Assembly (NCBI GenBank): GCA_025200525.1
Contig: CM045762.1
Coordinates: 30,167,600-30,231,599, forward strand
Length of the DNA: 64,000 nucleotides
From: Camellia lanceoleosa
Lineage: Eukaryota > Streptophyta > Magnoliopsida > Ericales > Theaceae
Direction of reading: 5' to 3'
Shown here: in pieces, positions 33,141-45,265 of the stretch
Layout of the letters: each line of letters opens with the position of its first letter
Position numbering within the stretch: the stretch's first letter is position 1
Program-made: the position numbers and the translations under genes
The notes under the pieces: model-generated
Database searches by the model: none
Told to the model about the DNA's origin: nothing
The model's input: only the letters and a program-made list of their open reading frames with translations

Positions 33141-35115
33141 TGTAACGACCCAAACCTGCCCCTATGGGTTTAGTACCGTAACCGGCCAGTAATCCGAGAT
33201 TACCGAAGGCCTGCTTAACAGTAAGACAGTATTACAGAGTACAGGGGCATGGCGGAAGCCAAAATAGTAAGTAAACAATGTCCAATGAGCTGTGACAGTC
33301 TGTATGCAAAAAGACTTTTCATACATATAAACAAACAGTGCAAAACAGTAAGTACAACATTTACACTTATTCAGGACAGGGACCTAATCCCTATTAAGCA
33401 GTACAGTAAACAGTCTCAACAGTTATTACAAAACAGATGCAAAGACAGACGGGGGAAATAAAACACCCCTAAGCCATAGCTTGACAGCCTCGGAACCTCG
33501 CAGCGAGGCACAGTAGTTGGCTTGACAAAAAGGGGAGTCGAACCCACGCTCCTAGCTCCAGTCAGGTGCCTGAACACCTACATATATATATAAACAGTGA
33601 GCTAAAGCCTAGTGAATAACATAATGCGTAAAGAGGTTAAGAATGGATGTCCTTACAGTAATGAAAACAGCCGTTTCAATCAGTATATCAGTTGTTCAGT
33701 ACAGTAAACAGTCATATGTGGTACATCCATTAGCATAGCAGTACAGTAAACAGTAGGTCTAAAAAGACCGAATAGTCAATGATGGCCATCAATCAGTAAA
33801 CAGTAGTGGCTCCAACAAGGGAACCGACAGAGATCTCTGTAACAGTAACACTAAACAGTTGTTGCTAAGGATGCCACAATACAGTTCAGAATATAGGACA
33901 TACATATATTCGATTAACAGTATCACTTGAGAAAGCAGTTCAGTTAAACAGTCAGAAATATTCACAGTTAAACATATCTTTACACAATTGTTACTTACAG
34001 AGTTCTGGGCTACAGTTAAGCTAGAGCGTGTCCCCGAAAGCCAACCCTACACAGTTTACAAGATGAACACACACTAAGTTATATAGTTGGGAAACAATAA
34101 CTTAATCCCTAATTTGACTCGGTGTGGTTCTAAATCAATATCCTCATTAAGATGCCTTAAACATGCCCTAGGAATGCCTAGGATGGAAAGAGGATGCAAA
34201 GTTGCAGTTAGAAACACTTTTCAAAATTTTCAGAAAATAGGGGTCTCGCTCGAGCGTGGCTTTCTACGCTCGAGCAGACATGCAGACAAAGGATCTCCGC
34301 TCGAGCATGGATTACGTCGCTCGAGAGGACTATGGTTACTGTGAAAATCTTGATGCTCAAAATTCACGCCGACAGCGCTCGACCTCGCCGGCGTGAGACA
34401 AGTCCTTGCACGAGTGTGAATTCTCTTGCTCGAGCGGACTGTAAGCTCATGCAAGGTACTGGATGCACACATTTCACGCTTGAGCGTCACTTTACTCGCT
34501 CGAGCGGAAGGCATGATCACAGAGTGTACGCTCGAGCGTGGAGTTCCTCGCTCGAGCGTGGGTCCAAAATCTAGAAATTCCAGATTTGAACCTCAAGCTC
34601 AAAACCAAGTTTTAATGCATAAATTTTGATCCTCTTGGGCTAATTTTCTGGAATACACTTCAAAACTCATAATATTACATGTTTCAAAGATCAATTTAGG
34701 AAATCAAAGCCCAAGGGTAGTTCAATTAAACTCAATTTCAAACAATATTTCAAGAACATGAAGAATATGTAACATGCATGGTCTCATTTGAATCCAAAGC
34801 TTCTAAACAAGATCAAATGAGTCTATTTCTTCAAAAACATGATGAAATCATGAACTAGAACCATAATATAAACATGCATGTACCAAATTCCATGTAATCA
34901 ATCTCAAAATGCTAGGATATAAGCATGCATGCAACAATTAAGAGCCATAACTTGGCTTTAGACTTCAACAACTCTCAAAACCATGCAAGGACCAACCCAA
35001 AACATAAACAATAAGGTAATTACTCTACCTTAGGTCCTCAATCACAAAACTAGGAGCACAATTTGGCAATCTACACTTCAATTCTTCAAGTCTCCAAGCA
35101 AAAATGAGATGAAAT

Positions 35116-35160
<45 letters not shown>

Positions 35161-35623
35161 CTCACTCTAGTCGGCTATAGCAAAGGAATTGGCTGAGAAA
35201 ATGTTTTGTTTTGAATGTAGGAAGGCTCAAATATGTTTAGGTAGTGGGCCACTAGTGTGGCAAAATGGTAATTTAAGCCAACAATGCAATCTAGCTTATT
35301 TTAATCCAATTTAATCATACCAAATCACTTTTCAGATAAATATGCCATAAAATCCTATAAATTCCAATGAACACAGAACATCAATCAATTTCAGATTTGG
35401 CCGCCGATAAGGCCTTCAATTTGCAATTTAAACATAAAGACATGAATAGATAATTAGACAGTCAATAGATAGAATATGCATTTAAACAGATACAGTCGTT
35501 CAATCAGTTTCGGATTTCAGTCAGTCAGTTCAATATTTCAATCAATTCAATTACCAATCATAATCAGTCTCAGTTTAGCAGTAATCAGCGGTTAGTCAGT
35601 GATCAGTGATGAGGGTTGTTACA
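33141..35623 (-). repeat. 3' LTR of element C
   Basis: On the + strand it begins TGTAACGACCC and ends GGGTTGTTACA. It contains a CGCTCGAGCG-rich block at 34240-34565 and a long CT run at 35123-35155. It differs from the 5' LTR mainly near its + strand start and in CT-run length. Confidence 0.92.
34240..34565. repeat. Array of CGCTCGAGCG palindromes (3' LTR of C)
   Basis: About ten copies of the 10-bp palindrome CGCTCGAGCG or one-base variants (CTTGAGCG, CTCGAGAG, CTCGAGCA) lie within 325 bases. They are spaced about 20-30 bases and partly nested in a larger duplicated unit (GGACTGTAAG...CTGGATGC). The same block is in the other LTR (43905-44230) and, diverged, in S2 (38405-38705). Confidence 0.75.
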
Positions 35624-35640
35624 GTCTCCTCTCCTTATAA
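35624..35640 (-). other. Polypurine tract of element C
   Basis: Minus strand TATAAGGAGAGGAGAC borders the 3' LTR start (TGTAACAACCC) exactly. Confidence 0.75.
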
Positions 35641-35669
35641 AGAGTTTGGTCCTCCAAACTCGAATTACC

Positions 35670-36953
35670 TTAATTCTGGAAGAAAACAGGATCCAGTGGA
35701 AACAAGTCAGGATATCTCTTGATCATGTCATCTTCCCTTTCCCAAGTGGCATACACGTCACCATGGTTTTGCCAGTCAACTTTTACTAACGAGATTTCTT
35801 TGTTTCTCAACTTCTTGATCCGTCTGTTCACAATATGGATAGGTCGTTCTTTATAAGTGTAGTCATCACTAAGCACTACATGGGTCGGCTCAATCACATG
35901 AAAAGGATCCCGGAGGTAATCCCTCAACATAGAGATGTGGAACACATTATGCATATGCTCCATTTTAGGAGGAAGCGCTACTTGATACGTCACCGAATTG
36001 ATTTTCTCAATAATCTCATACGATCCGACATATCTTGGCGCTAACTTGCCCTTAACTCCAAAACGAGTCTGGCCTTTCATCGGTGTCACTTTCACAAAAA
36101 TGTGATCACCCACTTCATATTCTCTATCCCATTTTCTGACATCCGCATAACTTTTCTGTCAGCTCTGTGCAGTTTTCAGTCTCTGTTGTATCAATTTCAC
36201 TTTTTCGGTCGTTTCATATACAATCTCGGGCCCAAGCAAAGGCCCATCTCCGACTTCTGCCCCGCAAATCGGAGATCTACATTTTCTGCCATACAATGCC
36301 TCGAAAGGCGCCATACCAATACTTGAGTGATAACTGTTGTTGTAGGCGAATTCAGCTAAAGGCAAATGGCTTTCCCAGTTTCCCTGAAAATCAAGGACGC
36401 ACATTCTCAGTAAATTCTCCAAAGTCTGGATGGTTCTTTCTGACTGGCCATCTGTCTGAGGATGATAGGCACTACTCAGTCTCAGTTCAGTACCCAACGC
36501 AGTTTGTAAGCTTTGTCAAAATCTCGATGTAAACTTCGAGTCCCTATCAAAAATAATGGACATAGGCACTCCATGTAGTTTAACAATTTCATCAATATAG
36601 AGTATAGCCAATTTGTCCGCATTATAAATTGTTTTGACAGGTAAAAAGTGAGCAGATTTAGTTAGTCTATCAACAATAACCCAAATTGAGTCCATACCTT
36701 TACTGGAGCGAGGCAATTCGACGATAAAATCCATAGTGATATGTTCCCATTTCCACTCCGGTATGGGTAAGGGTTGCAGTAAGCCTGTGGGTCGCTGGTG
36801 TTCCGCTTTGACTTGTTGGCAATGAAGACATTTCGATACAAAATCAGCAATTTCTTTCTTCATTCCCGGCCACCAGAAATTCAATTTCAAATCTTGGTAC
36901 ATTTTTGTATTCCTTGGATGGATAGACATTTTCAAATTGTGGCCTTCTTGCAT
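35670..36953 (-). pseudogene. Integrase and chromodomain of element C
   Basis: Integrase on the minus strand in three open pieces. 36953-36516 has KCLHCQQ of the zinc site and a core with TMDF and IIFDRDSKF (two catalytic D). 36497-36159 has [17 protein letters not shown] with the catalytic E. 36113-35670 is the C-terminal part, with NVFHISMLRDYL followed by a chromodomain-like end (VDWQNHGDVYATWEREDDM). TGA stops at the joints of the pieces fit W or R codons changed by one transition. The chromodomain places the element among chromoviruses, Tekay branch. Confidence 0.88.
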
Positions 36954-37089
36954 AACTCTCCTTTTCAGTTCAGAATCATTCGGTACACAGTCTCCCTTGA
37001 AATTTCAGTACATTGTTTTCAAATTTGAAACCCGGTCTCGGTTTGGATTCTCGTTCTTTGATGATCTTCTTCAAGAAGTCATCCAGTTG

Positions 37090-37337
37090 CTATTTCTCTT
37101 TAATTTCTTCAATCAGTACTGGTTGAGCAGAAATAGTAGCTAAGGTTCCACCTTGTTCTCGCAAAACAATTTCAATTTCAGATTTTTCAAGGTCACAAAG
37201 TAATTCTTTATACCCGGTGAGCAAACAGGCTAAGTTCCTAATCGATTTCCGACTCAATGCATCGGCAACGGTATTGGCTTTCCCCGGATGGTACAAAATC
37301 TGTAGGTCATAGTCTTTAATCAATTCTAGCCATCTCC
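37090..37337 (-). pseudogene. RNase H C-terminus and linker of element C, left of S2
   Basis: Minus strand [29 protein letters not shown]: the end of the RNase H domain with its last catalytic aspartate region (ADALSR). It continues the part that ends at 39751 on the other side of S2. Confidence 0.8.
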
Positions 37338-39745
37338 TGTAACAACCCTCATTACTGTTCACCGATTAATCACTGATCACTGATTGATTATCGGTTACTG
37401 TTAAACCGAGACTGATTATGATTGATAATTGAAGTAATCGAAATACTGAACTGACAGACTGAAATCTAAAACTGATGGACTAAGTATATGTTAGCTAAAT
37501 TGTATTCTATCTGTTTGCTTGCCAAATTATCTGTTCATGTCTTTGTGTTTAAATTGCTAATTGAAGGCATTATCGGCGACCGAACCAAAAATTGATTGAT
37601 GTTTTATGATCATCATAATTTATGTGATTTTATGGTGTAATTAATTGAAAATTGATTTTGTATGATTAAATTAGATTAAATATTGATAAATTGATTAGTT
37701 GAACTTAATTGCCAAAATGCCACTTAGTGGCCACTATCTAAACACTTTGAGCTCATTATGCATTACAACAAACATTTCATCAGCCTATTTGAGCACACAA
37801 CCGACCAAAGAGAGAGAGAAAGTGAGAGTAGTGAATTCAACATAGAGAATTGGCTTAAATCTTGAGGAATTGAAGCTTAAGTGCATAATTGAGCCTCTAG
37901 ACTTGCAATTGAGGAACCTAGGTATGAATTTCACCCTCTTAGTTGTGTATTTGAGTTCCTCCTAGCATGGATCATGGTAGTTTAAAGAGCTAAGTCAAGA
38001 ATTGGTTCAATGTTGTTGAATTGAAGCTTAATTGTTGCATGCATGGCATACTCTTGCATTTTTGAGCTAGTTCTTCATAAATTGGACATGCATGCTCATA
38101 TTTTTACAATAGACCATGAACTTACCCTGTTTTTGAAAGATTTGGCTCACTAGAGCATGAGATTGAAGATTTGAATTGAGTTTAATTCATGCATGTTTGC
38201 ATGTTCATCTTGTTCATGAATTTGGGTTTGAAATTTGGATTTAATTGACTCACCCTTGGGCTTTGATTTCACAAATTGAGCTTTGAAACCTGTTGTATAT
38301 TGAGTTTAGATGTGTTTTCCAGAAATTGGGCCCAAGAGGTCGAGTTTTGAGCTAAGGAATGCTTGGTTTGAGCTTGGGAGGCAAATCTGGAAATTCTAAA
38401 ATTTGGTTTCTCCGCTCGAGCGAAGGATTCTACTCTCGAGCGACCACCATTTACTCTGAGCACCGCTCGAGCAAAGGAATGGTGGCTCGAGCGTAAATTT
38501 CAAGCTCTCAGAATCTTGGTGCACGTAGATGCACGCTCGAGCGAGGATTGTGTCTTACGCTCGAGCGAGCGTCGAACGAGCATCGAGCGGAGTTTTCCAA
38601 CATCCAGCACTTTTTGCATCTTTGCAGACCGTTCGAGCGAGGAAGTACACGCTCGAGCGACCCTACTGTTTTGACAAGCTCGCTCAAGCGAAGAAAACCA
38701 CGCTCGAATGAGACCCTTATTTTCTGAAAAATTCTGAAAATGTTTTCTAAGTGCATCTTTGCATCCACATCCCATCCTAGGCATTCTTAGGCCTAGTTTA
38801 AGGCATCTTAATGAGGATATAGATGTAGAACCACACCGAGGCAATTTAGGAATTAAGTTATTACTTTTCCAATTGTGTAGCTTAGTGTGTGTTCAATCTG
38901 TAAACTGCCCAGAACTCTGTGAGTAACAATTGTGTAAAGATATGTTCAAAATGATTATCTTTTGAATCTCGAATCTTGTTTTTCAATTGTTACAAGTAAC
39001 CTAATGAATGTATGTCCTATATTCTCGAATCAGACAGTGGCATCCTTAGCAACTATCTATCGATCGTTACTATTACGGAGATCTCTCGCGGTTCCTCGTT
39101 GGAACCACTATCATTTCTCGATTGATGGCCATCATTTACGCTCGGGTCTTTTAAGACCCATCACATCGCATCTTGTTATGCTAATGGATGTACCACATAT
39201 GACTGAATGACTGATATACTGAATCAATGAACTATTTTCATTACTGTAAGGACATTCATTCTTAACCTCTTTACGCATTATGTTACTCACTGGGTTTTAG
39301 CTCACTGCTCATATATATATGTAGGTGTACAGGCACCGGACCAATGCTAGAAGCGTCGGGGTAAACTCCAATTTTGTCAAGCCAGCCATTGTGCCTCACT
39401 ACGAGGTTCCAAGCTTGTTCAAGCTTTGGTTTAAGGGTGTTTTAATCTCCCCCGTCTATCTCTGTAACCGTGTTGTATCTGTGTAGACTGTTACTGCACT
39501 GTTTAATAGGGATTAAGTCCCTGTTTTGAATGATTGTATATATGTACTTACTGTTTTGTCACCGACTGCATATATGTATGAAAAGTCTTTTTCCATACAA
39601 ACTGTCACAGCTCATTGGACATTGTTTATTTATTATTTTGGCTTCCGCCATGCTTTTCTTGTATTCTTGTTATCAGGTGCCTTGATAATCTCGGATTCTT
39701 GGCACTCTGATGCTAAACCCTTAGGGGCGGGTTTGGGTCGTGACA
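37338..39745 (+). mobile_element. S2: 2.4-kb solo LTR of the element C family, opposite orientation
   Basis: Flanked by TSD tctcc (37333-37337 and 39746-39750). It begins TGTAACAACCCTCA and ends GGGTCGTGACA. It matches the LTRs of C when reversed, including the GGCGGAAGCC, ATTGTTACTCACAGAG and CTCGAGCG parts, at perhaps 85% by eye. It lacks PBS, PPT and genes. It sits inside RNase H of C. Confidence 0.92.
38405..38705. repeat. Array of CGCTCGAGCG palindromes (S2)
   Basis: About ten copies of CGCTCGAGCG or close variants, the S2 counterpart of the array in the LTRs of C. Their order and the text between them have drifted, but the palindrome core is kept. Confidence 0.7.
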
Positions 39746-39750
39746 TCTCC

Positions 39751-40144
39751 GCTGTCTCATGTTCAGTTCTTTCTGTGTGAAGAAATATTTCAGACTCTTG
39801 TGGTTGGTATATACTTCACATGTCGCCCCATAAAGATAGTGATGCCAGATTTTTAAGGCAAATACCACTGCAGCGAGTTCCAAGTCATGGGTCGGGTAGT
39901 TCTTTTCATGCGGTTTCAGTTGTCGGGAAACATAGGCAATTACTCTCCCATTCTGCATTAAAACACATCCCAAACTCTTATGAGAAGCATCACTAAAAAT
40001 GGTAAAACCATCCGTACCTGAAGGTAAGGTAAGAACCGGTGCAGTCACAAGGCGAGTTTTCAACTCTTGAAATGCTGATTCCCTTTGGTTAGTCCAGTCA
40101 AATGATATCCCCTTCTGAGTTAACTGAGTCAACGGTAAGGCCAT
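39751..40144 (-). pseudogene. RNase H of element C, right of S2
   Basis: Minus strand, with the RT connection end ([13 protein letters not shown]) then RNase [17 protein letters not shown] (first catalytic D), [15 protein letters not shown] (E) and [13 protein letters not shown]. The last should read TDH, so a catalytic aspartate is changed to asparagine (GAC to AAC). It stops at S2 after ELNMRQRR. Confidence 0.85.
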
Positions 40145-40200
40145 TTTGGAGAAATCTTTGACAAATCTTTTGTAATATATCCAGCTAATCCCAAAAAGCT

Positions 40201-41673
40201 TCAGACTTTTGTAACATTTGTTGGTCTAGGCCAACTTACCACTGCTTCAATTTTATATGGATCAACTGAAATTCCATCCCTGCTAATAACATGTCCCAAA
40301 AACATAACATGATCAAGCCAAAATTCACATTTAGACAGTTTAGCAAACAGTTTCTGTTCTCTTAGGGTCTGTAGGGCCAGTCTCAGATGATGTTCATGTT
40401 CTTCTCTACTTTTGGAATAAATCAGAATGTCATCTATGAATACAACAATAAAGTCATCGAGGAATGGTTTAAAAATTCTGTTCATGAGGTCCATAAATGT
40501 AGTTGGTGCATTGGTAACTCCAAAAGGCATAACTAAAAATTCGTAGTGTCCATACCTCGTTTGAAAAGCAGTTTTATCAATGTCTTCTGGTTTCACTTTC
40601 AGCTGATGATATCCGGATCTGAGATCAATCTTAGAGAAAACTTGAGCACCTTGTAACTGATCAAATAGGTCATCAATACGCGGTAATGGATATTTATTTT
40701 TCACGGTTACCTTATTCAGTTCATGGTAGTCAATACAGAGTCTCAGTGAGTCGTCTTTCTTTTTCACAAACAAGACAAGTGCGCCCCACGGTGAAGTACT
40801 AGGCCTGATGAACTTTTTGTCTAACAGTTCTTGCAGTTGCACTTTCAATTCTTTCAGTTCAGTTGGAGCCATTCTGTAAGGAGCTTTCGATATAGGCTGT
40901 GTACCCGGAATCACATCAACGGTGAACTCAATCTCCTTGTCGATCAAATCCCCTGGCAGATCATCTGGAAAAATATCTGGGAATTCTCTGACTATAGGAA
41001 TACCATTCACGTTAGCGTTAACATCAGTAGATACAGTCAGTACAGAACAGAAATACCCTTTACACTCCCTTCTAATCAGTTTGTATGCTTTCATAAATGA
41101 AATCAAATATGGGGGAGGTACCACTCCACTACTGTTAAACACAAATTTAGGCAAACCAGGTGGACGGAAAACTACTTGTTTCATTACACAGTCTATGGTA
41201 GCATGATATTTTTGTAACCAATCCATCCCCAATATTACATCGAAATGATCGATATTCAGAGGCAGTAAAGCAACATACAGATGCATATTTCCAACAATAA
41301 TTTCACATACTGGGTACATATCAGCACAAGTCACAGATCCCCCAACAGGTGAAGATACGGCTAACAAGTAATTCATGGGTGCTAATGGTCTATTCAATTT
41401 TCACGAAAAAGCATGCGATACATATGAATGTGTAGACCTCGAATCAATTAGAACATAACCATTCTGAGTATAAATAGAGAGAATACCTGACACAACGATC
41501 TCAGTATTTTGCACATCTCCCGGTACTAAGGCGAACACTCGGCCCTGCTTCATAGGCTCTTTCCCGGTAGCTTTGGGATTAGGCTTTGGTGTAGCAGCTG
41601 ATGCTGCTGCGCTTGGTGCAGCTTTACTATGCCCCTGAGGAGTGGAAGGGTAATCTTTGACCATGTGGCCCAC
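40201..41673 (-). pseudogene. Protease and reverse transcriptase of element C
   Basis: One minus-strand frame with a single TGA between 41673-41401 and 41397-40201. The protease active site reads VLIDSRSTHSYVS, with arginine in place of the essential glycine of D-S-G. The later protease motif [11 protein letters not shown] is normal. The RT is complete: [52 protein letters not shown] and catalytic [11 protein letters not shown], intact. A stop at 40201 precedes the connection domain. Confidence 0.9.
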
Positions 41674-42575
41674 CTTGCCACACCTGTAACAAGCACCAGA
41701 TTTTTATAACAAACTCCCTTATGATTCTTACCACATTCAGAACAAGGCAGTATGGAGCGATTCCCTTGACTAGAGGTAGTCGTTGACCCTGTATTTTGCT
41801 TTTTGTTTAACGGGTTGTTTTTGCCTTTCTTGAACTTAAAACCCTGCCTTTTACCACGCCATTTAGACGCTGGTGTTTCAGTCTGATTCAGTGCCTCAAT
41901 GTTCGACTCAGCCATTAATGCTCGGTCGAGAACATTTACATAGTTCGGTAGCCTTAAAACATTTATTCTGTCAAGGATTGCAACATTAAGGCCGCCTTCA
42001 AATTTCCTGGCCTTCTTGTAATCAGTATCAACCATGTGGGGTGCATACCTAGCAAGTTCAGTGAACTTTGTTTCATATTCAGCAACAGACATAGTACCCT
42101 GTCTCAGCTATTCAAATTCGCCATTTTCTCGTCTCGACACCTCGAGGAAATACTTCTCAAAGAAGGACTCCTTAAACTGAGCCCAAGTCACAACTGTGTT
42201 GGTGTCACGGACTAGCATCTACCACCTTCTCGCCACTTCTTGCAAGGTAAAGGTGGCCAACAATACTTTATGTGCTTCAGAACATGGAAAAACTTCGAAC
42301 AATTTTTCTGTCTCAAGAACCCAAGCTTCAGCCTTTAACGGCTCAAGGCCTCCATGAAAGGATGGCGGTTTCATTTTGCTGAACTTCTGGGTGAGAGCAA
42401 TTATATCCCCATCATTAGCATTCTGTTCCGGTTGTACCGGAGGAGAAGATGGGGGTTGTTGGTTCTATTGTTGCTGTTGCCTTAAGGCTTCAGTTAATAG
42501 TTCAACAGTTCTTTCCAGTCTTGCCATTCTGGCTTCGGATGATTCAGTTCCATCAGTAGTATTTGCATTATCCAT
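41401..42575 (-). pseudogene. gag of element C
   Basis: Read from the ATG at 42575 (MDNANTTDGTES), about 190 bases after the PBS. A leucine-rich helix and a Q run end in a TAG within QQQQ (42465). The capsid part (AWVLETEKLFEVFP-like, then EYETKFTELARYAPHM at about 42080) is followed by a basic K/N-rich segment and a double cysteine region (CSECGKNHKGVCYK, then CYRCGKVGHM) with a frameshift near 41700. The tail overlaps the protease frame. Confidence 0.8.
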
Positions 42576-42766
42576 TTCACTATATGCAACATAATAATAA
42601 TAAACATAAGAAGTTGCATACTTTAAACATTTAAACATTTTAACACATATAGTCATATCATATCCACACACACTTTACATGCTCATGCAATGCCCTAATT
42701 GCTTTTCTAGGACACCCTATAGCTCATCTGAACACGTGTGTGCGGTATAACTTATGGTTAAGTATC

Positions 42767-42778
42767 GCTCTGATACCA
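42767..42778 (-). other. Primer binding site of element C (initiator tRNA-Met)
   Basis: Minus strand TGGTATCAGAGC, four bases after the 5' LTR end. This is the standard initiator methionine tRNA primer site of Ty3/gypsy chromoviruses and Copia elements. Confidence 0.9.
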
Positions 42779-42781
42779 CTC

Positions 42782-45260
42782 TGTCACGACCCAAACTCGC
42801 CCCTATAGGTTTAGTATCAGAATCGCCAAGAATCCGAGATTACCAAGGCCCGCTAATAAGAAGTCAAGATACAGAGTATGGGCATGGCGGAAGCCAAAAT
42901 AGTAAGTAAACAATGTCCAATGAGCTGTGACAGTCTGTATGCAAAAAGACTTTTCATACATATAAACAAACAGTGCAAAACAGTAAGTACAACATTTACA
43001 CTTATTCAGGACAGGGACCTAATCCTTATTAAGCAGTACAGTAAACAGTCTCAACAGTTATTACAAAACAGATGCAAAGACAGACGGGGGAAATAAAACA
43101 CCCCTAAGCCATAGCTTGACAACCTCGGAACCTCGCAGCGAGGCACAGTAGTTAGCTTGACAAAAAGGGGAGTCTAACCCACGCTCCTAGCTCCAGTCAG
43201 GTGCCTGAACACCTACATATATATATAAACAGTGAGCTAAAGCCCAGTGAATAACATAATGCGTAAAGAGGTTAAGAATGGATGTCCTTACAGTAATGAA
43301 AACAGTCGTTTCAATCAGTATATCAGTTGTTCAGTACAGTAAATAGTCATATGTGGTACATCCATTAGCATAGCAAAGATAAGAAATGAGGTCTAAAAGA
43401 CCTAACAAGGCAAGAGGGCCTTGAAAAACCGAACAGTCAATGATGGCCATCAATCAGTAAACAGTAGTGGTTCCAACAAGGGAATCAATAGAGATCTCTA
43501 TAACAGTAACAGTAAACAGTAGTTGCTAAGGATGCCACAATAGAGTTCAGAATATAGGACATACATTTATTCGATTAACAGTATCACTTCAGAAAGCAGT
43601 TCAGTTAAACAGTCAGAAATATTCACAGTTGAACATATCTTTACACAATTGTTACTCACAGAGTTCTGGGCTACAGTTAAGCTAGAGCGCGTCCCCGAAA
43701 GCCAACCCTACACAGTTTACAAGATGAACACACACTAAGTTATACAGTTGGGAAACAATAACTTAATCCCTAATTTGACTCGGTGTGGTTCTAAATCAAT
43801 ATCCTCATTAAGATGCCTTAAACATGCCCTAGGAATGCCTAGGATGGAAAGAGGATGCAAAGTTGCAGTTAGAAACACTTTTCAAAATTTTCAGAAAACA
43901 GGGGTCTCGCTCGAGCGTGGCTTTCTACGCTCGAGCGGACATGCAGACAAAGGATCTCCGCTCGAGCATGGATTACGTCGCTCGAGAGGACTGTAAGTTA
44001 CAGTGAAAATACTGGATGCTCAAAATTCACGCTCGACAGGCGCTCGACCCTCGCTCGAGCGTGAGACACAAGTCCTTGCTCGAGTGTGAATTCTCTTGCT
44101 CGAGCGGACTGTAAGCTCATGCAAGGTACTGGATGCACACATTTCACGCTTGAGCGTCACTTTACTCGCTCGAGCGGAAGGCATGATCACAGAGTGTACG
44201 CTCGAGCGTGGAGTTCCTCGCTCGAGCGTGGGTCCAAAATCTGGAAATTCCAGATTTGAACCTCAAGCTCAAAACCAAGTTTTAATGCATAAATTTCGAT
44301 CCTCTTGGGCTAATTTTCTGGAATACACTTCAAAACTCATAATATTACATGTTTCAAAGATCAATTTAGGAAATCAAAGCCCAAGGGTAGTTCAATTAAA
44401 CTCAATTTCAAACAATATTTCAAGAACATGAAGAATATGTAACATGCATGGTCTCATTTGAATCCAAAGCTTCTAAACAAGATCAAATGAGTCTATTTCT
44501 TCAAAAACATGATGAAATCATGAACTAGAACCATAATATAAACATGCATGTACCAAATTCCATGTAATCAATCTCAAAATGCTAGGATATAAGCATGCAT
44601 GCAACAATTAAGAGCCATAACTTGGCTCTAGACTTCAACAACTCTCAAAACCATGCAAGGACCAACCCAAAACATAAACAATAAGGTAATTACTCTACCT
44701 TAGGTCCTCAATCACAAAACTAGGAGCTCAATTTGGCAATCTACACTTCAATTCTTCAAGTCTTCAAGCAAAAATGAGATGAAATCAAGCTCTCTCTCTC
44801 TCCTATCTCTCACTCTAGTCGGCTATAGCAAAGGAATTGGCTGAGAAAATGTTTTGTTTTGAATGTAGGAAGGCTCAAATATGTTTAGGTAGTGGGCCAC
44901 TAGTGTGGCAAAATAGTAATTTAAGCCAACAATGCAATCTAGCTTATTTTAATCCAATTTAATCATACCAAATCACTTTTCAGATAAATATGCCATAAAA
45001 TCCTATAAATTCCAATGAACACAGAACATCAATCAATTTCAGATTTGGCCGCTGATAAGGCCTTCAATTTGCAATTTAAACATAAAGACATAAATAGATA
45101 ATTAGACAGTCAACAGATAGAATATGCATTTAAACAGATACAGTCGTTCAATCAGTTTCGGATTTTAGTCAATCAGTTCAGTATTTTAATCAATTCAATT
45201 GCCAATCATAATTAGTCTCAGTTTAGCAGTAATCAGTGATCAGTGATGAGGGTTGTTACA
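42782..45260 (-). repeat. 5' LTR of element C
   Basis: Begins TGTCACGACCC on the + strand and ends GGGTTGTTACA. It has the palindrome array at 43905-44230 and a short CT run near 44790, much shorter than in the other LTR. It has an extra ~40-bp segment near 43375-43420 not present in the 3' LTR. Confidence 0.92.
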
Positions 45261-45265
45261 ATAAG

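Larger units (their letters stand above)
33141..45260 (-). mobile_element. Element C: Tekay-type chromovirus, 12.1 kb including S2
   Basis: Flanked by TSD ataag (33136-33140 and 45261-45265). The LTRs are about 2.48 kb each (33141-35623 and 42782-45260). It has an initiator-tRNA(Met) PBS, gag, protease, RT, RNase H, integrase with chromodomain, and a PPT, all on the minus strand. A solo LTR of the same family (S2) splits RNase H. Without S2 the element is about 9.7 kb. Confidence 0.93.

Noticed and set aside
34087..34629. Arginine/serine-rich frames in the LTR of element C
   Set aside because: They arise from the CGCTCGAGCG array, which reads as RSS or LER in several frames.
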